NCBI GenBank assembly: GCA_938004235.1
Contig: CALKWL010000397.1
Span: forward strand, 1 to 9,449
Length of the DNA stretch: 9,449 nucleotides
Direction: 5' to 3'
Source of the DNA: an uncultured Gammaproteobacteria bacterium
GTDB taxonomy: Bacteria; Pseudomonadota; Gammaproteobacteria; Halothiobacillales; Halothiobacillaceae
Part shown: piece after piece, positions 1 to 5,809 of the stretch
Layout of the letters: every line of letters begins with the position of its first letter
Numbering within the stretch: the stretch's first letter is position 1
Translations under genes and position numbers: made by a program
The notes under the pieces: model-generated
Database searches by the model: none
Told to the model about the DNA's origin: nothing
The model's input: the letters and a program-made list of their open reading frames with translations, nothing else

Positions 1-605
1 AGTCGTCGCGGCTGGCGGCATGGGGCGTGACGCCGGCCAGGTCGGCGAGCACCCACAGACCTGGGTCGAGGCGCGCGCCGCGCTGCTGGTTGTAGCGCGT
101 CACCGAGGCGCACAGCTCGCGGGTGATGACGCCCTTGCCCGTCCAGCCGTCGATAAAGGCGATGGATTCGGCGTCGCGGCCCTGGGCGAGGATATGGTCG
201 AGCGCGTTGGCGTCGATGCCGCGGTCGCGGATGATGGATACGGAGTAATGGACGACATCGGTGCGCGCGAACACGCTTTGCAGCAGGCGTTTGAGCACCA
301 CGCCGACCGGCGTGCCGCCGCGCGCCAGCGAGACCAGGGTGATGGCGCCGGGTTTGGCCGCGTCGAGCATGGCGGCCAGCCTGAGCAGGTCGCGCGCGCT
401 GCGCTCGCCGTTGCGCGCCCAGGCCTGGCGGAAGAGGTTCATGTAGCTCGCCGAGGGCGCTTTTTCCGGCGAAATCATCTCGCTGTAGTGCTTTTCTCCG
501 CTCTGGATCAGGCGTTCCTTGTCGGCGACATCCAGCACGGCGGCGTGCGCCAGCGGCTTGAGCAGGAAGGTGACGTCGTCCGCACGATAGCTGCCGTGAA
601 ACATC
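1..605 (-). CDS. StiP/PRTase_1-family protein, N-terminal 201 residues (partial)
   Basis: The gene starts at ATG 605-603 and runs off the left edge without a stop, so only 201 residues are visible; from memory the family is around 350-380 residues. I recognise it as the Ter-associated 'cysteine protease StiP' family, which comparative work has described as a phosphoribosyltransferase-like enzyme. Seen: SLARGGTPVG at about residues 92-101, the pattern of the first PRTase loop, and FIDGWTGKG at about 150-158, which resembles a PRPP-binding loop (hydrophobic strand, acidic residue, then T-G-K-G). A C-terminal Pelota-like RNA-binding domain is expected in the missing part. Its ATG overlaps the stop of the HAD gene as ATGA, indicating translational coupling and a shared operon. 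It probably acts in the cytosol on a ribosylated intermediate. The family call is fairly secure; whether the activity is protease or transferase cannot be settled here. Confidence 0.82.
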
Positions 606-1470
606 ATGGCGCTCCGGCAAGATCGAGCAGAAGCTGGGCGTGTCTGGGAATCAGGGCGTAGTCGCACAGACGCAGAAAGCCTGCGTCGCTGCGGCTGTCG
701 CCCGCGCCGAGCACCAGCAGTTCGGGGTGTCGCGCCCGGTAGTCTTCGAGCAGGAAGGCCACGGCATGACCCTTGTCGAGACTGGTCGGCATCACCGTGA
801 GGTTGTTGGCGTTCTGGTGCAGGAACAGGCCTTCGCGCTGTGATCCGTGCGCGGCGAACCAGGCGTCGAGCAGCGCCTCGCGCAGCTTGGGCAAGGTGCT
901 TGAATGGCGTTTTTCCCGATCCTTGACCAGCAGGTAGAACTCCTGCCCAAGGTCGCCGATGATGCGCGCGTACAACGAGGGCGCCTCACACGTCGCCCAG
1001 GCGTTGATCTCGTCCTTGAGCGCGTGCAATGCGGGCAGCCAGGGCGCGAGGCTCGCAGCCATGCGTTCGGCCCAGAGCGGGTGCGGTTGGCCGTGCCCAT
1101 CGAGCAGAACGCCGCCGTGGTTGAGGATCACCCAGGGCGGCGGCGCAATCGCCAGACGCACGCGCTGGTAGCTCGCGGCATTGCGCGCGGTGGTGGGGAT
1201 GATTTCCGCGCCCTGGGTCATCAGGCGCAGGAACTGGCGCTGGGCGAGGGTGCTGAAGCCGTGCGCCTCGCCGCTCTCCAGAAAGGCGGCGGGTTCGAGC
1301 GTGTGTTCGGCCATGCCGTGATGCCGGCACTTGGCCTGCGACTGAAACACAGTGTCGTCCAGGTCAAGAAACAGCAGGGTCTTGATGGCCTCCGGCGTGC
1401 TCGTCCTGGTCTCGCTCCCTTCGGCCATCCCTGCCCGAAGCCCGTTCCGCGGGAGAGGCGCTCGGCTCAT
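604..1470 (-). CDS. HAD-superfamily phosphatase of the Ter-associated biosynthetic cluster
   Basis: This is a 288-residue protein with a full set of HAD motifs: motif I DLDDTV at residues 36-41 (D36 nucleophile, D38 acid/base), a motif II-type Thr in PTTAR at about 92-96, a motif III Lys at K233 (LDKGHA), and motif IV GDSRSD at 257-262. The insert between motifs II and III suggests a Cof/sucrose-phosphatase-type cap. The expected reaction is removal of phosphate from a sugar-phosphate or nucleotide-like intermediate in the cytosol. The ATG at 1470-1468 overlaps the TGA of the upstream PRTase gene (ATGA), and GGGAG lies about ten bases upstream, so I keep this start. Residues 1-29 look unstructured, and the Met at residue 15 (1428) is an alternative start. 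The stop overlaps the next gene, also as ATGA. The superfamily is certain; the substrate is inferred only from context. Confidence 0.9.
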   Translation of the reverse strand: MSRAPLPRNGLRAGMAEGSETRTSTPEAIKTLLFLDLDDTVFQSQAKCRHHGMAEHTLEPAAFLESGEAHGFSTLAQRQFLRLMTQGAEIIPTTARNAASYQRVRLAIAPPPWVILNHGGVLLDGHGQPHPLWAERMAASLAPWLPALHALKDEINAWATCEAPSLYARIIGDLGQEFYLLVKDREKRHSSTLPKLREALLDAWFAAHGSQREGLFLHQNANNLTVMPTSLDKGHAVAFLLEDYRARHPELLVLGAGDSRSDAGFLRLCDYALIPRHAQLLLDLAGAP

Positions 1471-2654
1471 GTCGCGGACTCCCAGGGCAGGGCATGGGCG
1501 CCGATCAGTTCGGCAAAGCGCCGGATAGCGGGGTTGGCCGCGGTTTCGTGCAGGATCAGCGCAAGTTCGCCGTCATCCGGCGCTTCGGCGCGGGGGGCGT
1601 TGTAGATGAAATACGGGTCGCCGCGCCCGTAGGGGTCGTCGAGGCGGTGGGTGGAGAGGATCGGGCCGAATTCGAGTATGGGCGAGCGCGTGCTCGACTG
1701 GAGCGTCACCGGCACGCCGACCTGCTCCAGCCAGCGCGCCAGCCGGTAGGGGGCGTGCATGAATTCGCCCGTGCCGATGACGCGGATGGCGCGCAAACCC
1801 GAGCTGCGTTGCGTCTGTTCGAGCAGGCGTTCGACCCGCGCCAGCAGCTCGGGCGGCAGGCTCAGCGGACGGTCAATGCCGCCGCGCCCCAGGTGCGGCA
1901 GGGGTTTGAGCTGCGGATCATGGTAGGGCGGCGGAGCGGGGAGGTTCGGCGCCTGCCAGGCTTGGGTTTCGAAGCGCCACTCGGCGCGCGCCGCGCTGAC
2001 GTGCGTGGTCGGGCGGCCGAGTTCGGCGTCGAGCGCCGTGCGCCGCGTTTCGCCCATGAAGTCGGTGAGGGTGACGATGTTGATGCGCTCAATCGCCGGG
2101 TAAAGCGGGGCGATGGCGCGCCAGAGGTTGAGGAAGGTCTTGCCGGTGCTGACCTCGTCGTCGAGCATCACCAGGGTGCGTGCGCGGCGCGCGGCCTCGC
2201 GCATCGCCGGGTCGGCGATGTGGTGCAGCCACTGGCTGGGGGCGTGGCTGTGCCCCTCTTCGAAGTCGAGCGTGGGCAGGCCGTCGATCAGGTAGCGCGT
2301 GCTGTGCATGAAAATCGCGCGCCCGTCCCCAAGGCTATTTTCAGAAGCATTGAGCTCAACCCAGGCTTCATAAACGCCATAGGCGAGGGCGATGCCGGTT
2401 TCCGCCATGCCGATAAACAGCACGGGGGCGTCGGCATCGGACTGAATCTTGCGCGCCAGCAGGCGGTGCATGGCGTGCATCCGCGCCGGGTCGGCGGGCA
2501 GGTGTTTGCCGAGCACGGTGCTGACGAACAGAAAGCCGCGCTTGGGGTTGTTGCGCGCGCCAAAATGGCAAAGTTCGCTCAGGGGAACGTCGTTGTCCGC
2601 GCTCTCAAGCACGCCAAGCCGTCCGGTAGGGAGTTCGTGGGTCTGCCAGCTCAT
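1467..2654 (-). CDS. Phosphoribosyltransferase with C-terminal TRSP domain
   Basis: This is a 395-residue protein. The N-terminal part (about 1-230) is a type I phosphoribosyltransferase fold: LFIGMAETGIALAYG at about 79-93 is the first loop, and LVMLDDEVSTGKT at 161-173 is the PRPP-binding motif (two acidic residues followed by S-T-G-K-T). After a Pro-rich linker (about 235-270), the C-terminal part is the TRSP domain, named for its T-R-S-P motif, present at 322-325, with IRVIGTGEFMHAPYRLA just before it. The family is known from Ter-linked operons and is thought to transfer or rearrange a ribosyl group in a nucleoside-like pathway; the substrate is unknown. The frame stays open upstream to 2927, but that extra part overlaps the ATP-grasp gene in another frame and looks non-coding. 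ATG 2654 precedes the conserved-looking start SWQTHELPTGRLGVL, though no strong ribosome-binding site is visible. The stop overlaps the HAD start (ATGA). Confidence 0.9.
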   Translation of the reverse strand: MSWQTHELPTGRLGVLESADNDVPLSELCHFGARNNPKRGFLFVSTVLGKHLPADPARMHAMHRLLARKIQSDADAPVLFIGMAETGIALAYGVYEAWVELNASENSLGDGRAIFMHSTRYLIDGLPTLDFEEGHSHAPSQWLHHIADPAMREAARRARTLVMLDDEVSTGKTFLNLWRAIAPLYPAIERINIVTLTDFMGETRRTALDAELGRPTTHVSAARAEWRFETQAWQAPNLPAPPPYHDPQLKPLPHLGRGGIDRPLSLPPELLARVERLLEQTQRSSGLRAIRVIGTGEFMHAPYRLARWLEQVGVPVTLQSSTRSPILEFGPILSTHRLDDPYGRGDPYFIYNAPRAEAPDDGELALILHETAANPAIRRFAELIGAHALPWESAT

Positions 2655-2730
2655 GGTTGCGGTGTCGTAGATGGTTGAATGCGCCTGGCCGGATGCAGCG
2701 GGCTTCAAGGCTTGATGGACGCTGACCTGT

Positions 2731-3792
2731 TCAGCCGTGGGCGAGCGCTGCCGGGTGCATGGTCTGGTGGATGTGCAGACCGTAGGCCACAGCCTGGGGC
2801 TCGCAGGTGGGGCGGCGTGCGCGGATGTCCGCTTGCTTCCTGGCGTCAAGCGCGCGCAGCACAGCCTCGTAGGGCAGGTTCGGTCCTGCAATGCAGGCGA
2901 CTGGCGAGCCGCCCGAAGGGCGCGCATTGATTTCCAGCACGCGGATGCCGTGTTCGCCGGCGCGGAACTGGATATTGAACATGCCGTTCAAGCCAAAGCG
3001 CCGGGTCAGGATTTCGGTCATGCGCTCGACATCGGCGTTGTTGTCGATGGTCTGCGGCGCGCTCAGTTGCGTGCTCTTGCGGCGTTGCACGGCAAAGACC
3101 AGCTCGCCGTGTTCAGCGACGCAGTCCACGCTCCACTCGTCGCCGCCGAGAAACTCCATCAGCAGCAGGGAGGGCTTTCTGAACTCCGGCTTGCCTTCCA
3201 TGGCGCGCAGCAGTTCGTGAAGATTCACATGCTGCTCCACGCCGGCGAGGACATGTTCAAGCGCATCCTGCGTCTCATCAATGACGCGGAAACCCAGGCC
3301 GAAGACCGAGACGGATGGCTTGAGACACAGGGTCGTATGACGTGTTCTCATGGCGGCATAGGCGCTCTGAAACTCGGTCAGGGAGTGAACTTCCACAGTT
3401 TCCGCCGTGGGTGTGTCCGCCTGATCCACGCTTCGGGAAAAAGCGGCTTTGTTATCCAACAACACCAGGGTGTCCGTATCGGCGCAGAGCAGAACAGAAA
3501 CCCCGTGCTGGCGGAATTCGTCCAGCCGACGGGAGATATTGATCGCCGCCTTGCCGGGTATGAAGAGATCGACGCGGTTTTCCGCGCAGAAGTGCAGGCA
3601 CCAGTCGACATACTCCTGACCGCTGAGTTCGGGCTCGACAAACCATTCGTCGGCGGCGAGTCTGGCCATGGCGGTTGCGACTGAGTGCGAGGCCAGCAGG
3701 TGAAAATCGCCGCCGACGTCGCCCTGACGAATCAGGTTCAGCAGGTTATGGGTGACGGAAAAACTTTTGTTGAACCAGATTCGCAGGGGCAT
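2731..3792 (-). CDS. ATP-grasp domain ligase of the Ter-associated cluster
   Basis: This is a 353-residue cytosolic enzyme. The N-terminal segment (about 1-120) is a pre-ATP-grasp Rossmann-like domain (IWFNKSFSVTHNLL, then VDLFIPGKAAIN). The ATP-grasp fold follows: TLCLKPSVSVFGLG at about 154-167 carries the ATP-contacting Lys (K158) and a Gly-rich loop, FLGGDEWSVDCVAEHG at about 214-229 is the central strand region, and VLEINARPSGG at 285-295 is the metal and catalytic motif (E287, N289, R291). Such enzymes use ATP to activate a carboxylate as an acyl-phosphate and join it to an amine or thiol. Here it would act on an intermediate made by the adjacent PRTase and HAD enzymes (inferred). ATG 3792 lies 4 bases after the terZ stop, suggesting translational coupling. 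The longer open frame to 3858 overlaps terZ and is not credible. The substrate is unknown. Confidence 0.92.
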   Translation of the reverse strand: MPLRIWFNKSFSVTHNLLNLIRQGDVGGDFHLLASHSVATAMARLAADEWFVEPELSGQEYVDWCLHFCAENRVDLFIPGKAAINISRRLDEFRQHGVSVLLCADTDTLVLLDNKAAFSRSVDQADTPTAETVEVHSLTEFQSAYAAMRTRHTTLCLKPSVSVFGLGFRVIDETQDALEHVLAGVEQHVNLHELLRAMEGKPEFRKPSLLLMEFLGGDEWSVDCVAEHGELVFAVQRRKSTQLSAPQTIDNNADVERMTEILTRRFGLNGMFNIQFRAGEHGIRVLEINARPSGGSPVACIAGPNLPYEAVLRALDARKQADIRARRPTCEPQAVAYGLHIHQTMHPAALAHG

Positions 3793-3796
3793 GGCA

Positions 3797-4375
3797 TCAC
3801 AGGTGGGGGATGATGAGCGGAACGAGGTCGTCGAAGGTGGCGCCGCGGCTGTTTTCACCGATGGCGTGCATTTTCCACGCGCCGTTGTGGCGGTAGAGCT
3901 TGGCCATGATCTGGGCAGAGTGCGAGCCCTGGCCGCTCAGATTGTACTTGGCGATTTCCTGGCGGGTGCTCTGATCGATCAGACGGCAGTAGGCGTTTTC
4001 CACCTGCTGGAAGCTCTGGCCAGTGAAGCTGTTGACGGTGAACACCAGCGCGGTGACGTTTTCCGGGACGCGCTCCAGATCGACGCTGATGGTTTCGTCG
4101 TCGCCGGCGCCTTCACCGGTGCGGTTGTCGCCGGAGTGGACGATGCTGCCGTCACGCGATTTGAGCTGGCGGAACCAGACGACGTCAACGACGTTCTGTC
4201 CGGCGAACAGGATGCAGGAGGCGTCGAGGTCGATTTCAGCGCTGCCGCCGCCGAAGCCGAACATGCCTTTGGTTTTGACGCCGTCCCAGCCCAGCCCCAT
4301 GGCGACGCGGGTCAGCGCGGCACCGCCTTCCTTGTTGAGTGAAATCTTCTGGCCTTTTTCGAGATTGATGCCCAT
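3797..4375 (-). CDS. terZ: TerD-family protein, TerZ-type
   Basis: This is a 192-residue cytosolic TerD-fold protein of usual family length. Seen: the N-terminal repeat-like opening (NLEKGQKISLNKE), LGWDGVKTKGMFGFGGGSAEIDLDASC at about 28-54 with a Gly-rich insert typical of TerZ, the calcium-site motif HSGDNRTGEG followed by AGDDE at about 80-94, and a TerZ-like stretch NSFTGQSFQQVENAYCRLID at 115-134. It lacks the C-terminal GxGGL...HFG tail present in the TerD-like proteins at 6951 and 8863, ending instead DDLVPLIIPHL. TerZ is one of the Ter set; related TerD proteins bind calcium, and the set is associated with tellurite, phage and colicin resistance. ATG 4375 has GAGGA nine to ten bases upstream. 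It leads the biosynthetic genes rather than the other ter genes, from which a terminator and a structured spacer separate it. Confidence 0.93.
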   Translation of the reverse strand: MGINLEKGQKISLNKEGGAALTRVAMGLGWDGVKTKGMFGFGGGSAEIDLDASCILFAGQNVVDVVWFRQLKSRDGSIVHSGDNRTGEGAGDDETISVDLERVPENVTALVFTVNSFTGQSFQQVENAYCRLIDQSTRQEIAKYNLSGQGSHSAQIMAKLYRHNGAWKMHAIGENSRGATFDDLVPLIIPHL

Positions 4376-4416
4376 GACGTAATCCTCGGGTGTGGTTGGA
4401 GAACAGATTAGCTCGA

Positions 4417-4450
4417 TGCAGAGTAAATCCTCCCATGGATTTACTCTGCA
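4417..4450 (-). repeat. Perfect 14-bp inverted repeat upstream of terZ
   Basis: The left arm at 4417-4430 (tgcagagtaaatcc) and right arm at 4437-4450 (ggatttactctgca) are perfect reverse complements around a 6-base centre (tcccat). The near edge is 42 bases upstream of the terZ start codon. It is not followed by a T tract in either direction, so it is unlikely to be an intrinsic terminator. A dimeric repressor or activator operator, or an RNA stem in the 5' leader, fits better (inferred). Confidence 0.8.
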
Positions 4451-4471
4451 AGTCTCGTCGCGGTACACGCC

Positions 4472-4585
4472 TTATTCGTTGCCGGGAGCAACGAGGGAGC
4501 GCTTGGAGTTCCCCGAGGGGCTGGGCACATGGAAGCGCCCAGCCGCGACGGCCTTCACGAAGCAACGGCTGACGTCGTTGTCCAT
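4472..4585 (-). CDS. Possible small ORF, 37 residues
   Basis: This is an ATG-to-TAA frame of 38 codons in the terB-terZ spacer. The peptide starts MDNDVSRCFVKAV, is basic and Ser/Pro-rich in its second half (HVPSPSGNSKRS), and ends APGNE. It has no signal peptide or membrane segment. Third positions are mostly G or C (GAC, AAC, GTC, AGC, TTC, GTG, AAG, GCC), as in the neighbouring genes, which mildly favours coding. GCAGGA lies about a dozen bases upstream of the ATG, but in the tip of an 8-bp hairpin (4587-4605). I do not recognise the peptide. It could be a leader peptide controlling terZ, a decayed gene fragment, or chance. Confidence 0.3.
   Translation of the reverse strand: MDNDVSRCFVKAVAAGRFHVPSPSGNSKRSLVAPGNE
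4476..4494 (-). repeat. 7-bp inverted repeat at the end of the small ORF
   Basis: Arms tcgttgc (4476-4482) and gcaacga (4488-4494) pair perfectly around cggga. On the minus strand the stem ends two bases before the TAA of the possible small ORF. No T tract follows, so it is not a classic terminator. Confidence 0.5.
4519..4544 (-). repeat. 8-bp GC-rich inverted repeat in the spacer
   Basis: Arms ggctgggc (4519-4526) and gcccagcc (4537-4544) are perfect reverse complements with a 10-base loop. The stem lies inside the possible small ORF. It would be a stable RNA stem on either strand; its role is unknown. Confidence 0.5.
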
Positions 4586-4586
4586 G

Positions 4587-4605
4587 TTGAGGCATCCTGC
4601 CCCAA
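4587..4605 (-). promoter_or_regulatory. Hairpin presenting AGGA just before the small ORF
   Basis: On the minus strand UUGGGGCA and UGCCUCAA pair over eight positions, one of them G-U, around the tip GGA. The AGGA at the tip could act as a ribosome-binding site for the ATG at 4585, which starts one base beyond the stem. Folding could therefore tune translation of the small ORF (inferred). Confidence 0.35.
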
Positions 4606-4635
4606 GAAGAAAACACTGAATAAATCAGTGTGTTC
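4603..4635 (-). terminator. Intrinsic terminator after terB
   Basis: On the minus strand, immediately after the terB TAA, ACACTGA (4631-4625), loop TTTAT, then TCAGTGT (4619-4613) form a perfect 7-bp stem, extended by three further pairs (4633-4635 with 4609-4611) beyond one mismatch. The tract TTTTCTTCTT (4612-4603) follows. The layout is that of a rho-independent terminator, though the stem is AT-rich and probably leaky. The A-rich flank on the other strand could also allow function in reverse. Confidence 0.65.
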
Positions 4636-5079
4636 TTAAAGGTCGAAATTTTTCGGATTCAGGCCGAGTTCGTGGCAAATCATGCTCACGGCCTGTTTTT
4701 CGGATGCGTCGAAGTTGCCGTCAGAGCTGCCGACGGCAATGCACACGCGTACCAGCAATTGCGCCTGATCGGGCTTGCCCTTCATTTTGACGATAGCCGC
4801 CAGCGCTTCACCCTTGCCGATTTCGTGGTCGAATTCGAATTTGGTGATGTATTTCTCGAAGGTTTTGATGACGGTGTCGATCTCGAAAACCTTGAGCGCG
4901 TCGGATTGTTTGATAAAGCCGATCATCTTCTGCTTCTCGGCGCTGCTGGCGCCGCCGTCGGCGTAAGCAACGATGGCGCAGCCGGCGACGATGCCTTCCA
5001 TCATGTCTTTGTTTTTGAACTTGCCGATTTCGGTTTGCAGGTTTTCGGTCTGGCGTTTGACCCAATCAAGTACGGACAT
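4636..5079 (-). CDS. terB: Tellurium resistance protein TerB
   Basis: This is a 147-residue, mostly alpha-helical cytosolic protein, close to the roughly 150 residues usual for TerB. Two acidic, metal-binding-like segments mark the family and its internal pseudo-symmetry: AYADGGASSAEKQKM at about 38-52 and GSSDGNFDASEKQA at about 117-130. The ending (CHELGLNPKNFDL) is also TerB-like. TerB-type proteins are known to associate with the membrane-bound TerC protein and with TerD-family proteins, suggesting a metal- or stress-responsive complex at the inner face of the membrane. ATG 5079 has a good AGAGGT site about six bases upstream. The gene begins 34 bases after the AIM24 gene and is followed directly by the likely terminator, making it the last gene of the right-hand unit. 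Confidence 0.95.
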   Translation of the reverse strand: MSVLDWVKRQTENLQTEIGKFKNKDMMEGIVAGCAIVAYADGGASSAEKQKMIGFIKQSDALKVFEIDTVIKTFEKYITKFEFDHEIGKGEALAAIVKMKGKPDQAQLLVRVCIAVGSSDGNFDASEKQAVSMICHELGLNPKNFDL

Positions 5080-5113
5080 GGCATTACCTCTTAGAAATTA
5101 AAACGCTAAACAA

Positions 5114-5809
5114 CTACTGTGAATTGGGTGCGGCCCAGTTCTGGAAATGGGCGCGGTTGCGCGAGGCGAGCAGGACGCGGCCCTCGCCGGAAAAGCGCAA
5201 CACGATTCCCTCGCCGGAAGTGACTGAGTTGACCAGGTTGCCAAGCAGGCCGCTGCTTTGCGCGGTGGCGGTCGAAAGACTGTAGCGTAAGCGGGCGTCC
5301 CAGGCGACCACATGGCCGTTGTCGATGACGACATCCTTGCCAGGGGTGACATCCAGGCCAAAAACGCTGCCAAAACCTGCAACCGCCACTTGCCCTTTGC
5401 CCCGGGTGGTCATGAGCACAAAGCCGCCGCTGCCGCCGAAAAGGGCATTGCCGATGCTCTGCATCTTGGCATCAATCTCCACGCCATCGGTGGCGGCGAC
5501 AAAGGCGCCGTCGGCGAGCAGGTATTGCCGCTCGCCGACGTCCAGAATCTCCAGCGCGCCGGGCAGGGCGGGGGCGAGCAGGCAGTCGCCGTCGCCGCGC
5601 ACGGCTTCGATATGCTGCTGGAAAAAGTTCTCACCCTGCACGAACTGGCGTATCAGCGCGCGTCCGATGCCGCCGGTCATGCGTCCCTTGAGTTCGAGGT
5701 TGGACTCCATCATTACCATGGCGTCGGACTCGCAATAGATCTTGTCGCCCTGACGCATGGAAACATGCAGAAAGGGGTCGTCGTCGCCGAGAATGGTGAA
5801 AGTTGTCAT
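5114..5809 (-). CDS. AIM24 / TIGR00266-family protein
   Basis: This is a 231-residue protein of the AIM24 family, a beta-rich fold usual in bacteria at about 220-260 residues and related to yeast mitochondrial AIM24. Seen: MMESNLELKGRMTGGIGRAL at about 33-52, GGSGGFVLMTTRGKGQVAVAG at about 125-145, the signature-like DVTPGKDVVIDNGHVVAWDA at about 153-172, and the C-terminal SGEGIVLRFSGEGRVLLASRNR at about 198-219. There is no signal peptide or membrane segment. The biochemical role of the family is unknown; a scaffold or membrane-associated role is usually suggested. Its ATG overlaps the terA-like stop (ATGA), so it is translationally coupled and clearly part of the ter operon. It sits between terA and terB, a place empty in the classical plasmid terZABCDEF order. 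Confidence 0.85.
   Translation of the reverse strand: MTTFTILGDDDPFLHVSMRQGDKIYCESDAMVMMESNLELKGRMTGGIGRALIRQFVQGENFFQQHIEAVRGDGDCLLAPALPGALEILDVGERQYLLADGAFVAATDGVEIDAKMQSIGNALFGGSGGFVLMTTRGKGQVAVAGFGSVFGLDVTPGKDVVIDNGHVVAWDARLRYSLSTATAQSSGLLGNLVNSVTSGEGIVLRFSGEGRVLLASRNRAHFQNWAAPNSQ

Larger units (their letters stand above)
4376..4635 (-). other. Structured spacer between terB and terZ
   Basis: This is 260 bases without a large gene, the only long spacer in the window. Read on the minus strand it holds, in order: a terminator-like hairpin (4609-4635), an 8-bp hairpin (4587-4605), a possible 37-residue ORF (4585-4472) containing an 8-bp GC stem (4519-4544) and a 7-bp stem (4476-4494), a perfect 14-bp inverted repeat (4417-4450), and the terZ ribosome-binding site. 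I see no convincing -35/-10 pair. It may hold the promoter and control site of the terZ-led operon, a small structured RNA, or the remnant of a small mobile repeat. No target-site duplication is evident by eye. Confidence 0.6.

Noticed and set aside
20..661. Plus-strand ORF at the left edge
   Set aside because: It is antisense to the StiP-family gene (minus strand, 605 leftwards), whose PRTase-like motifs and ATGA coupling make it the real gene.
904..1605. Plus-strand ORF opposite the HAD gene
   Set aside because: It is a shadow of the HAD gene, which has all four catalytic motifs; no recognisable domain or ribosome-binding site.
1494..2678. Long plus-strand ORF of 394 codons opposite the PRTase gene
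   Set aside because: It is antisense to a gene with clear PRTase and TRSP motifs; high GC keeps the opposite frame free of stops. The translation is low-complexity Ala/Gly/Arg/Val with no family motif.
2655..2927. N-terminal extension of the PRTase frame
   Set aside because: It overlaps the ATP-grasp coding end in another frame, is rich in Arg, Ser, Pro and Cys like shadow translations, and the protein is complete from 2654.
2737..3684. Plus-strand ORF of 315 codons opposite the ATP-grasp gene
   Set aside because: It is a shadow frame of a gene with intact ATP-grasp motifs.
4376..4468. 31-residue upstream extension of terZ from a GTG
   Set aside because: It would run through the 14-bp inverted repeat, and the ATG at 4375 has a good GAGGA site and gives the normal TerZ length.
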